Positions 47,697 through 56,036 of a DNA stretch of 64,000 nt are shown here, one piece after another. Both the position numbers and the translations under genes were made by a program. Numbering within the stretch: position 1 is the first letter of the stretch; each line of letters opens with the position of its first letter. Location of the stretch: positions 1 to 64,000 of the forward strand of contig NZ_OY762512.1 of the NCBI RefSeq assembly GCF_963665995.1, given 5' to 3'. Below the pieces are notes generated by a model. It ran no database searches. It worked only from the letters and a program-made list of their open reading frames with translations, and was not told the origin of the DNA. This DNA is from Pleurocapsa sp. FMAR1 (GTDB lineage: Bacteria; Cyanobacteriota; Cyanobacteriia; Cyanobacteriales; Xenococcaceae).

Positions 47697-48515
47697 GTGA
47701 AAACTATAGTAGTTCTCGATGCGTGTGTTCTTTTTCCTAAGCCTCTTGGTGACACTTTATTGCGTATTGCAGAAGAAGAATTGTATCGTCTTCATCTGTC
47801 ACAAGAAATTTTAAACGAAACTACTCGTAATCTTGTGAAAAAAAACAGGATGAGCGAAGAGAAAGCAATTAGATATCAGCAGCAGATAAAACAATACTTT
47901 CCAGAATCAATGGTTGAAGGATATGAATCATTGATCCCTTCTATGACCAATGATATTAAAGATCGTCATGTATTAGCAGCAGCAGTAAAAAGCAAAGCCA
48001 ATGTTATTGTTACATTTAACTTGAAAGACTTTCCACCAGAATTTTTGCAGCCTTGGGGAATTAAAGCACAACATCCAGATGAATTTCTACTTGAGCTATT
48101 TTCTGATTTTGAGATGAATATTGCTGTGGAGATTGTTAGACAACAAGCGGCTGACTTAAAAAAACCATCAATGACAATTAAAGAGCTTATTGTGCTTTTA
48201 GATCGCCAAGTTCCAAATTTTGCCAGATTGATATTATATTACAGATATAGCGATCGCATTTCTCAAATTGCACTAAAAACGCTTGAATTATTGGGTGAAG
48301 AAAAGCGAAACAAAATTTTGTCTTATGAAGGAGAAGAATACTATTTCGAAATAAGAGATAAAACCTTGACTATTAAGCAGAAAGCTAAGGGAGAAATTTT
48401 TAGGGAAACAGAAAATACCGTAAACTGCGATTTTACTTTTCAAGACTTGGAAAAATTAGAGGAATTTAAACAAAAGCTAAACAAGCAGTTTAACGAATCA
48501 ATTACCAAAAATTAA
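47697..48515 (+). CDS. PIN-domain toxin, VapC50-like
   Basis: 272 residues from a GTG. N-terminal PIN domain (about 1-150): VVLDACVLFPKPLGDTLLRI, NLVKKNRMSEEKAIRYQQQI, NDIKDRHVLAAAVKSKANVI, with aspartates D7 (LDA) and IKDRH, and TFNLKDFPPEFLQP. A C-terminal helical extension follows as in VapC50. It should be an RNase toxin held by the HTH antitoxin 175 bases upstream. This gap is longer than usual in such pairs. Its last 18 bases overlap the opposing ABC binding-protein gene. Confidence 0.83.
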   Translation: MKTIVVLDACVLFPKPLGDTLLRIAEEELYRLHLSQEILNETTRNLVKKNRMSEEKAIRYQQQIKQYFPESMVEGYESLIPSMTNDIKDRHVLAAAVKSKANVIVTFNLKDFPPEFLQPWGIKAQHPDEFLLELFSDFEMNIAVEIVRQQAADLKKPSMTIKELIVLLDRQVPNFARLILYYRYSDRISQIALKTLELLGEEKRNKILSYEGEEYYFEIRDKTLTIKQKAKGEIFRETENTVNCDFTFQDLEKLEEFKQKLNKQFNESITKN

Positions 48516-49826
48516 TTCTAATCGTTGTTGCGATCGCTTTAACGCTTCAGTCGGAGTTTGTTTACCTAGAAGACTAGCTTCGATCGCTCTGCCTAAGTTC
48601 TCTGATAGTCTATTATATTGAGGAATAATCGGACGAGATTTTGCCCACTTCATTTGGTCAAGAAATACTTTTACCACAGGGTTTTTGTTGACAAAATCTT
48701 GATATACTTGACTCTGTTGTGACTTGATATTCACGGGTAAATAGCCTGTTCTTAAAGCCCAATCGGTCTGAAACTCTTGGCTGAGGATATATTCTAAAAA
48801 TTTTAGGCTGGCTTGTTCTCTTTTCGGGGTGGTTTTAAACACAAATAGATTTTCGCCACCAATTACCGCGGCAGGCTTTTTATCGACAGGGATAGGAAAG
48901 ACATCATAATCTATATTGGCTAATTTTAACTCAGCCAGTGTCCAAGGTCCTGTAATTTGCATTGCCACTTTACCAGCGATAAAGTCATCAGTTTCGTAAC
49001 CCCTTTCAGGTGGGGACAAAACGGCTACCCCAGATTGAACTAAATCTAATCCTAACTGTAAGGCTGCGATCGCGCCATCGTTAACTAAATCTGGTTGACC
49101 ATTTTTTAATAAATCACCCCCAGCACTATAAATAAAAGGTAGCCAGGCAAATACATTCCATTCTTCTTTACCTAGAGATAAAAAGATACCGTGTCGATCT
49201 ATGCGTTTATCGTTATTAGTATCTTGGGTTAATGCTTGGGCTGTTTGTTTTAATTCTGTCCAAGTTCGAGGTATATCGCTAATTCCTGCTTGTCTAAATA
49301 AACTAGGGCGATAAAATACGGCAGCATTGTTAGTAGCTAAGGGAACAGATAAAATATGTCCGTCTAACTTCATCGAGTCGAACATGACTGGATCTATTTC
49401 TGATTTTAGCGGTGAATTATCCAGCCAGTCTTCTAACGGTAATAATGCACCCAACTGAGCAAGTTTACCCGTAATTTGGGGAACAAACCAGAGAATGTCA
49501 GGAGGTTGATTACTAATAGTAGCAGCCAATATTTTAGGGAGTTGAGCATCGGGTTGACCAATATATAAAGCCTCGACTTCAATATCTGGGTTTTTTTGGT
49601 TAAACTTGGTAACTAATCCCTGAAAAATATCGCGATTTTCAGGGGGATTAATACCATGCCAAAAAGTTATTTTGGTAATTTTCTGTTTGCTTATTTGCCC
49701 TTGGTTACTGCAACCGCCGAGTAATAACAAACACAAAAGGCTGCAAACAAAGAAGACTATGATGCAAATTTGATAGTTGAATTTATAATTACTTTTCGAT
49801 AACTCTCGATTAAACACCATTAGCAT
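48498..49826 (-). CDS. ABC sugar-transporter substrate-binding lipoprotein
   Basis: 442 residues from the ATG at 49826 (the frame opens earlier at a TTG). Signal helix and lipobox LLLLGGC, then a family-1 solute-binding fold: ITFWHGINPPENRDIFQGLV, DILWFVPQITGKLAQLGALL, GIFLSLGKEEWNVFAWLPFI, KVAMQITGPWTLAEL. Binds a di- or oligosaccharide. No permease or ATPase adjoins it; permease and another binding-protein gene are 6-7 kb away on the same strand. Confidence 0.9.
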   Translation of the reverse strand: MLMVFNRELSKSNYKFNYQICIIVFFVCSLLCLLLLGGCSNQGQISKQKITKITFWHGINPPENRDIFQGLVTKFNQKNPDIEVEALYIGQPDAQLPKILAATISNQPPDILWFVPQITGKLAQLGALLPLEDWLDNSPLKSEIDPVMFDSMKLDGHILSVPLATNNAAVFYRPSLFRQAGISDIPRTWTELKQTAQALTQDTNNDKRIDRHGIFLSLGKEEWNVFAWLPFIYSAGGDLLKNGQPDLVNDGAIAALQLGLDLVQSGVAVLSPPERGYETDDFIAGKVAMQITGPWTLAELKLANIDYDVFPIPVDKKPAAVIGGENLFVFKTTPKREQASLKFLEYILSQEFQTDWALRTGYLPVNIKSQQSQVYQDFVNKNPVVKVFLDQMKWAKSRPIIPQYNRLSENLGRAIEASLLGKQTPTEALKRSQQRLELIFGN

Positions 49827-49939
49827 AGGTATATTGAGCAAATTTTGGTAATTACAAATATTTTAAAGACTTAAAAGTCAACGAGATAAGAATCTTTAGT
49901 ATATTAGCCGACTATTAAATAGGATAATCTGAGAAAAAG

Positions 49940-50965
49940 ATGAAGCGTAAAGCCTTTAAGCGTAAACTTTACCATATTTTAGAAGATGTTGACTATGGTA
50001 ATTGGATTAGCAGATTAGACCAAATTTTCTTTTCTGTCTTAATCTTGCTAGATATTAGTGCTTTTATTTTAGAAACTTCACAACCAATAAATCAAAATTA
50101 TCACTGGTTGTTTAGAGGCATTGGTATCTTTTCTACCGTAGTTTTTACCGTAGAATATGGATTGCGTTTGTGGCTATGTACTGTTGAACATCAATTTCGA
50201 CATCCCGTATGGGGTAGACTGCGCTACGCTTTTACGCCGATGGCGATTATTGATTTTATCTCCACCTTTCCTTTTTACCTGTTGTTGGTGTTTCACAACT
50301 TAGCTGTGCTTAAAACCCTAAGACTGCTTAGATTGGCGCGGATTCTCAAAATTGGTAGACACTCAAAATCCGTTCGTTCTTTAGTTAGAGTAATTATCAG
50401 TAAGCAGGAAGAACTATTTATTACCCTGTCAATTATCGCTTTTTTACTAATAATTGCTTCAAGCTTAATGTTTTTTGCTGAACACGATGCCCAACCAGAA
50501 GCCTTTTCCAGTATTCCTGCTGCTATGTGGTGGGGAGTTGTCACCTTAACCACTGTTGGCTATGGCGATATTTATCCAGTTACCGTCACTGGCAAATTAT
50601 TAGGAGCAAGTCTAGCCTGTTTTGGTATTGGAGTGTTTGTTCTGCCCGCAGGTATCGTTGCTTCTAGCTTTGCAGACGAAGTTAGTAGGGATGAAATAAA
50701 TCCTGCACGTACAGTCAAAGAAAATCTTGAATCAGAGTCAATAGATCTCCAGAATAATAGCTTTTTTGAGCAGCAACCCAGCCTAAATCAATCATTGCAG
50801 CAAATACAGGCAGATGCCAGATTATTGAAACATTGCTTGCAAACTGCACAGACAGAACTAGGAGATATAGAATCTAGTCAAGATGCGATCGCATCCTGGG
50901 CAATGTTTCTTTATGTTCAGGCAAAGCAAGAATCTGATTTATCAAAGCTAGTAAATAAGAAATAA
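49940..50965 (+). CDS. Voltage-gated potassium channel (Kv-like)
   Basis: 341 residues with six membrane helices. S4 is arginine-rich (KTLRLLRLARILKIGRHSKS), the pore loop is TLTTVGYGDIYPV with the TVGYG selectivity filter, followed by helix S6 (FGIGVFVLPAGIVASSFADE). The C-terminal 100 residues are polar and probably form a coiled-coil assembly domain. Also described in databases as ion transporter. ATG at 49940. Confidence 0.93.
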   Translation: MKRKAFKRKLYHILEDVDYGNWISRLDQIFFSVLILLDISAFILETSQPINQNYHWLFRGIGIFSTVVFTVEYGLRLWLCTVEHQFRHPVWGRLRYAFTPMAIIDFISTFPFYLLLVFHNLAVLKTLRLLRLARILKIGRHSKSVRSLVRVIISKQEELFITLSIIAFLLIIASSLMFFAEHDAQPEAFSSIPAAMWWGVVTLTTVGYGDIYPVTVTGKLLGASLACFGIGVFVLPAGIVASSFADEVSRDEINPARTVKENLESESIDLQNNSFFEQQPSLNQSLQQIQADARLLKHCLQTAQTELGDIESSQDAIASWAMFLYVQAKQESDLSKLVNKK

Positions 50966-50977
50966 ATTATTGATAAT

Positions 50978-51274
50978 TTAGGATTTTTTAGCTCTACGTT
51001 GGGCATCAGGACAAGGAGGAGAGGCAAGAGTGCCATCTAGCCAGCCAGCAGCCTGATTGAGATGCTGTAAAGCTTCTTGGGGTTGCTCTTTAAGTAAAAA
51101 AACCAGTGCAGAGGTTAGCTGTTGTTTTGCCTGGGCTTGTCGATTACCTTTTAAGCGATGCCAATCTTGATGGGCAATTAAACTCCGTTCGACTAAAGCC
51201 TGAGCTAGTTCTAAATCGGTTAAATTAGCAGAAACTTTGCTTTGATTGGTGGATATCGGCGTTACTTCAAACAT
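50978..51274 (-). CDS. Conserved cyanobacterial hypothetical protein (DUF6439-like)
   Basis: 98 residues, helical: NLTDLELAQALVERSLIAHQ, DWHRLKGNRQAQAKQQLTSA, EALQHLNQAAGWLDG. I recall this as a small conserved cyanobacterial family named DUF6439, but I cannot confirm it. No catalytic motif. The ATG at 51274 is 51 bases from the opposing coiled-coil gene start. Confidence 0.65.
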   Translation of the reverse strand: MFEVTPISTNQSKVSANLTDLELAQALVERSLIAHQDWHRLKGNRQAQAKQQLTSALVFLLKEQPQEALQHLNQAAGWLDGTLASPPCPDAQRRAKKS

Positions 51275-51325
51275 GGGTTAATATCGTGTCGATCTAAATA
51301 TATTGCTTCACCTTTAATTTTAACG

Positions 51326-51670
51326 ATGTCATCTCCTCAATCTGGCAATACGCAAGAAAACGAATTAGAAAAAATCTTAATTGAAGTAGAAACATCACTT
51401 CTAAAGTTACAGAAACGTCATGCTCAAGTTAAACAAGATTTAAAAGCGCGATCGCACCTTTTAGAGCGTCAACAAGAACTCAAACAGCAGCAAAAAGATA
51501 AATCTATTCCTCAACCCTTAAAGACTGAACTACGCAGCCTTCAGCAAGAGCTTGATGGCTTAGAGCTAACTCTCGAAAGCGTTTTGCTGCCCGATATATT
51601 TTGGCAGGTAGTACGCTTTGTCTTTTTGGGAATTGCGATCGGCTGGTTTCTGCATATTTGGGCAACATAA
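51326..51670 (+). CDS. Small coiled-coil protein with C-terminal membrane helix
   Basis: 114 residues from the ATG at 51326. A long charged coiled coil (about 10-80; KILIEVETSLLKLQKRHAQV) is followed by one helix near the end (VVRFVFLGIAIGWFLHIWA) that would anchor it to the membrane. Function unknown. The frame extends further upstream to 51242, where the sequence is not coil-like and overlaps the neighbour's start. Confidence 0.65.
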   Translation: MSSPQSGNTQENELEKILIEVETSLLKLQKRHAQVKQDLKARSHLLERQQELKQQQKDKSIPQPLKTELRSLQQELDGLELTLESVLLPDIFWQVVRFVFLGIAIGWFLHIWAT

Positions 51671-51688
51671 AAGGATTAAACATTGTAG

Positions 51689-51743
51689 GGTGGGCAATAA
51701 AAGCTTATTGGGAGGTAAGATATAAAAATATTTTTTGCCCACC
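51689..51743. repeat. Inverted repeat between convergent genes
   Basis: GGTGGGCAA (51689-51697) and TTGCCCACC (51735-51743), perfect 9 bp arms with a 37-base AT-rich loop containing TTTTTT before the right arm. The core TAGGGTGGGCA resembles a common dispersed cyanobacterial palindrome. Confidence 0.7.
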
Positions 51744-51764
51744 AAATATAGTTCCATCTACTAA

Positions 51765-53759
51765 TCACTGCTTAGTATTACCAGAGTAACGTAGCTGATA
51801 ATTTAGACTTAAAAGCTTAAGCCACAAACCAGGATAGTTTTTTTCTAACCATGGTTGGGATTTGGCGATCCAGCCAGGAAACCATCTAGCTAGCAATAAA
51901 TTTCTCAGAGCATCTAGGTTAAAAGCAGCATACGAACCTAGCCAGCGCATCATGTCTTTGCTTCCCGCCATTTCCCAGATCCAAATTAACAAGGCGGGAT
52001 TTTTGCGCGCAGCAATTAAGGCTAATCTGGTAAAGGTCAACCAGTCAGTGCGATCTTTAATAAAAGTATTGGCAACCTCGGTTGGCTCATCAGCTAGTAA
52101 GCCAAAAAAGGTATTTAACATGGAGTTGATTCTTTGGGGAGGTAAAGTTTTGCCTGTAGGCACCATCATTCCTCTAGAAAAGAGCCAGGTAACAGCAATA
52201 TTGCTCTGATAAGCTCTAATTTGGTTTAAATGCTTGGCAGCAAGTAGATCGTTTTGCAAAGCGGTATTTAACATGGTTGTAAGACGCTCTAGATTACGTA
52301 CTAAAGAACCAAATCCCGTAAAAACTAGCGGAGACTGTAATGAAGCAGCATCGCCAATGGCTACTAAGCGATCGAATGCCACAGTGCGATCGCGATCGCC
52401 TACGCTAAAATGACCAGGAATATAGCCAAAGGTTGGCTTTTTCCAGACAAGTTGTTCTACATCGCAACGGCGGTACTCTGGCAAAATGGTAAAGAAGTCT
52501 TCGTACATTTCTAAAAGAGAACCAGGGTTTTCTGGATGCACCTGATGGTAGTGAAACAGATAAAAGGTTAATTCTCCATTTCCTGCGGGAAACAATTCCC
52601 AGATTAACTGTCTGCCTCTCGATATATCTCCATGAGAATTTAAGACATCTCCATAGTCTTTGTCCCAAACTTCAGGGGCAAAACCGCTTTCGATCACTGC
52701 CCCCACTGTAGGGCATACACTATCAAAAGTTCTACCGCCATTTAGTTGCCAAGCAATAGGAGAGGCTGTTCCCATTGCATCTATCAGTAGCCTAGCGGTT
52801 GCCTGCTTATTCTCTTGGGTAGGCAAATGAGTTAACTGTACTGTAATTTCAGTTTCAGAAACATCAGCCCGCACAAATTCTGTCTCATCCCAAATATCTC
52901 CCCCTGCCTGACGCAGTTTATCACCACAGAAATGCAAAAGCTTCTCCGCATCAATTGCCACGTTTAAAACTTCAGGAGTATGTAACACCGAAGCTTTTAG
53001 ATGATTGGGATTATAGGCATCAAAGAATTTACTAAAACCGTCAATATATTCGGCTGCAATTACTGACTCAAAATCTTCTGGGGTAAATAAACCCAAATTA
53101 ATCAAACTCTGAAACTCATCACGAGAAATATTCCACTCTCGATTCATTCTGCCAAAAGGCAGTCTCTCCACTAACAGCACTCGATAGCCTTTTTGTGCCA
53201 TTACCGCAGCATGAATTACCCCCAAAGCACCACCAATATAAATTAAATCGTATTCTTTCTCTGGTGCTGAATCAGAATTATCTTTAAAAATTACTTCTTT
53301 TGGCTGTTGAGGATTATTGACGCTATCTCGCCAGCGTTTTTCCCACCAGTAAACTCGATTGAGATCGTATTCTCCATTGGGCATTTTCTGGAAATAATGT
53401 ACTGTCTGGGGATAGCTGTCAGCTAAAGCCTCAAAGATAGACTGCTGTGATAAATCTATATCTGGGGGAATAGGATACTTTTGAGGAAATGCTGCCTGAA
53501 TTTCCCTGACTAACTGCTGCTTAATTTGATTCGCTGCTGCAATTGGTTTACTTCCCCATTGAAAAACTTTTAAATAGGTAGTACGCTGTAGCTGCCAAAC
53601 AAAAATAGATAATTCACCGTTAGGCAAGCCATCAAACTGAAGACGAATGCCGTCGGGAGTAGCAGTTTTTTTACCCTTTATGGGTTGCCATTCTTGTAAC
53701 CAAGTTTTTACCGCTTCTATATCGACAGTAGGTATTTCCGTGTACAGTAACTCTTTCAT
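51765..53759 (-). CDS. cruA: CruA/CruP-type lycopene cyclase
   Basis: 664 residues, FAD-dependent. N-terminal 160 residues are family-specific; then a dinucleotide fold (LIYIGGALGVIHAAVMAQKGYRVLLVERLPFGRMNREWNISRDE split over 170-215), DAMGTASPIAWQL, and LVAIGDAASLQSPLVFTGFGSL, as in bacterial CruA/CruP cyclases, followed by a membrane-associated C-terminus of about 150 residues. It converts lycopene to gamma/beta-carotene, so it would feed the CrtO at 31317. CruA against CruP cannot be settled by eye; the length favours CruA. Confidence 0.82.
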   Translation of the reverse strand: MKELLYTEIPTVDIEAVKTWLQEWQPIKGKKTATPDGIRLQFDGLPNGELSIFVWQLQRTTYLKVFQWGSKPIAAANQIKQQLVREIQAAFPQKYPIPPDIDLSQQSIFEALADSYPQTVHYFQKMPNGEYDLNRVYWWEKRWRDSVNNPQQPKEVIFKDNSDSAPEKEYDLIYIGGALGVIHAAVMAQKGYRVLLVERLPFGRMNREWNISRDEFQSLINLGLFTPEDFESVIAAEYIDGFSKFFDAYNPNHLKASVLHTPEVLNVAIDAEKLLHFCGDKLRQAGGDIWDETEFVRADVSETEITVQLTHLPTQENKQATARLLIDAMGTASPIAWQLNGGRTFDSVCPTVGAVIESGFAPEVWDKDYGDVLNSHGDISRGRQLIWELFPAGNGELTFYLFHYHQVHPENPGSLLEMYEDFFTILPEYRRCDVEQLVWKKPTFGYIPGHFSVGDRDRTVAFDRLVAIGDAASLQSPLVFTGFGSLVRNLERLTTMLNTALQNDLLAAKHLNQIRAYQSNIAVTWLFSRGMMVPTGKTLPPQRINSMLNTFFGLLADEPTEVANTFIKDRTDWLTFTRLALIAARKNPALLIWIWEMAGSKDMMRWLGSYAAFNLDALRNLLLARWFPGWIAKSQPWLEKNYPGLWLKLLSLNYQLRYSGNTKQ

Positions 53760-53913
53760 ATATAAAGATTATTTTCTTTTTAAAAAGATTTTAAAACAAA
53801 GTTGAATTAGGTAGGAATGGGCTACACTTGCGAGGTAATTTGACCGTTGGTCAGATAAGTCTTCTTGTTAGTACACAATAACTAATTTGTCCTCATATTG
53901 CTGTTTTATATTT

Positions 53914-54165
53914 ATGGATTATCCCATTCCCGCTAACACAGAAGAAATATTGGCACTAAGAAATAGTTCCGTTAATGAAGAAGTTATTGCCAGTGCGATC
54001 GCAGGTGTGATACAAATAGCTCGTCAACAAGGACAGTCTCTAGAAGATTTGACCGCAGGAATTCTCAAAGACGACAGCCTTTTAGAATTAGATCGACGCA
54101 AGTGGTTGAGTGAATTGATTGCCCAGGCTTGGATCATGTTGCCTTCTTTAAAGGATGAAGGATGA
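53914..54165 (+). CDS. Small conserved hypothetical protein
   Basis: 83 residues from the ATG at 53914 (MDYPIPANTEEILALRNSSV). Helical and acidic, with SLEDLTAGILKDDSLLELDR. No known family. It precedes the toxin-like gene at 54200 by 34 bases on the same strand, but its length and sequence do not resemble an antitoxin. Confidence 0.6.
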   Translation: MDYPIPANTEEILALRNSSVNEEVIASAIAGVIQIARQQGQSLEDLTAGILKDDSLLELDRRKWLSELIAQAWIMLPSLKDEG

Positions 54166-54199
54166 GGAATGATGTTCAAACTTGTAGCAAATCTATTAT

Positions 54200-54568
54200 A
54201 TGATGCCAGAAAAAAAATTTCGTTTTGCTAGCGATGCAGCAGGAAGAGAATACAAAAAATTACCAGCGAATATTCAAAAAGACTTTGGTAGTAGTTTAAA
54301 TCTAGTCCAGAACAACATAAAACCTTTTCTACCTATAACTCAATTAAGCAGTATCGGCGCAGGAGTCTTCGAGCTAAAAATACAGGGGAGTCCAGCCTAT
54401 AGATGCGTATACATAGCAAAATACGCAAATACTGTTTTTGTCTTACATTCATTTGTTAAGACAACTAATAAAACAGACCAGCAAGCAATAAACACAGCTA
54501 CTAAGAGATATAAGGAATTGATGGCTAAACTAAGCGCGATTGCAAATAGAAATAAGAGTGGAAAATGA
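54200..54568 (+). CDS. RelE/HigB-like (Gp49-type) toxin candidate
   Basis: 122 residues. Gp49/HigB pattern: KKFRFASDAAGREYKKLPAN, GAGVFELKIQGSPAYRCVYI, ANTVFVLHSFVKTTNKTDQQ then AINTATKRYKEL. In this family the FELK...YRCVY and LHSFVKK region forms the RNase surface. The stop is TGA at 54566-54568; the next base begins the stop of the antitoxin-like gene on the other strand. Two adjacent ATGs at 54200 and 54203. Confidence 0.85.
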   Translation: MMPEKKFRFASDAAGREYKKLPANIQKDFGSSLNLVQNNIKPFLPITQLSSIGAGVFELKIQGSPAYRCVYIAKYANTVFVLHSFVKTTNKTDQQAINTATKRYKELMAKLSAIANRNKSGK

Positions 54569-54928
54569 TTACGCAAGCTCAGGGGCTTTAAATTCAAATC
54601 TTATGCTGCCGTCTTCTAAATTGACAATACTAAACGGAACGCTTAGAAGATCGAGCATTGTCATCAAAGAATCTATAGTGAACATATCAATTTTACCTGT
54701 CATTAAATGAGAAACTCTAGACTGATCTACCTGTAATCTTCTAGCTGCTTCGGTTTGTGTCCACTCGGCTCTTTCAATTATGTCTCTAAGAAACGCAGTT
54801 ATTCTAGTTTTAGCTACCATTTTACTGGCTTCTACAGGTGTTTCTGTGACATGAAAAGGACTTTCATATGATTCAAACTCGTTATCAAGATCTACACTTG
54901 ATAATTCAAAATTTGTGTTTATGTCCAT
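54569..54928 (-). CDS. XRE/HigA-like antitoxin candidate
   Basis: 119 residues from the ATG at 54928, which has GAGGTAAAAAC just upstream; the frame runs on to 55009. Central helix-turn-helix TRITAFLRDIIERAEWTQTE then AARRLQVDQSRVSHLMTGKI and DMFTIDSLMTMLDLL matches the XRE-type family paired with Gp49-like RelE toxins. The partner toxin is normally on the same strand. Here it is convergent, with stop codons touching at 54568/54569. Confidence 0.85.
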   Translation of the reverse strand: MDINTNFELSSVDLDNEFESYESPFHVTETPVEASKMVAKTRITAFLRDIIERAEWTQTEAARRLQVDQSRVSHLMTGKIDMFTIDSLMTMLDLLSVPFSIVNLEDGSIRFEFKAPELA

Positions 54929-55119
54929 AGTTTTTACCTCGAAAATAGTTTTCCAGAGATTGCCGACAATTATGTAAAATTTTACATAACTGAATACACA
55001 TATTGGCACAAATTAAGCACAATAACCAGCTTTACCCCTTCCCAATAGCTGCCTTATATATGCTTTAAATCCTAATTTAGTCTGTTAAAAGCGATCGCTC
55101 TTAATAGACAACAAAGAAT

Positions 55120-55998
55120 TTAAGCACGAACTTTTTTCAACATCACTGAAGTAAAAGCTACAGCTAATATCAATAAGAGAAAAGTTACTACAACTAAAGC
55201 TGCACCATAGCCAAAATCTAAATAGCGCATTACCGTTGAGTAAATATAGATTGAAACCGTTTCCGTAGAACCTGCTGGACCACCGCCCGTCATGACCTGC
55301 ACTAGATCAAAAATACCAAAAGATTGAGCAAATCTAAACAGCAAGGCAATTAAAATCTGAGGCATCAGTAGGGGTAAGGTTATTTGATAGAAACTCTGCC
55401 AGGGACTTGCCCCATCCATTCGATGAGCTTCATACAAATCTTCGGAGATAGATTGCAGTCCAGCTAATAAAATAATGCTAATAAAGGGTGTTGTTTTCCA
55501 AACATCAGCCACGATTAAAGCCGTCATGGCCAAAGCAGGTGTGCCTAGCCAGTTAATTCCCGTATCAATCAATCCTAAACGGGTGAGTATATCGTTGACC
55601 ACCCCATATTGATCGTTAAAAATCCAAGCCCAAGCTAACCCCATGACAGCGGTAGGTAAAGCCCAGGGAATGATCGAGATTGTGCGGACAATTCCGCGAC
55701 CAAAAAAAGATTTGTTTAAAACTAAGGCAATTCCCAAGCCTAAGATCAATTCTAGGGAGACACTGATTACCGTAAAGACAGAGGTATTAAATAAACTTTG
55801 CCAAAATCTGCCATCCCCTAGCATTCTTTGATAATTACCAAAACCTGCAAAAACTGGCTGTAGTTGTGTACCTAAGTTTTCGGTAAACCAGCTTAGATAA
55901 AAGGCTCTAGCAATGGGATAGATAAATACCAAACCCATTATCAGTAAAGCTGGAAACAGTAAAAGCCAGCCCGTTAGTTTTTCTTGTTTATTAAGCAT
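55120..55998 (-). CDS. ABC sugar-transporter permease (MalF/UgpA type)
   Basis: 292 residues with six membrane helices. The permease-ATPase coupling EAA motif is ISEDLYEAHRMDGASPWQSFYQITLPLL; other family marks are WLLLFPALLIMGLVFIYPIARAFYL and PWALPTAVMGLAWAWIFND. It starts 38 bases after the upstream binding-protein gene and belongs to the same transporter, perhaps for trehalose or glucosylglycerol (GgtC-like), by inference. The second permease and the ATPase that it needs are not adjacent; a HigA-like gene follows. Confidence 0.9.
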   Translation of the reverse strand: MLNKQEKLTGWLLLFPALLIMGLVFIYPIARAFYLSWFTENLGTQLQPVFAGFGNYQRMLGDGRFWQSLFNTSVFTVISVSLELILGLGIALVLNKSFFGRGIVRTISIIPWALPTAVMGLAWAWIFNDQYGVVNDILTRLGLIDTGINWLGTPALAMTALIVADVWKTTPFISIILLAGLQSISEDLYEAHRMDGASPWQSFYQITLPLLMPQILIALLFRFAQSFGIFDLVQVMTGGGPAGSTETVSIYIYSTVMRYLDFGYGAALVVVTFLLLILAVAFTSVMLKKVRA

Positions 55999-56036
55999 TG
56001 TTCATGATTATTGTTATTTTCCTTGTCTTTCATCCC

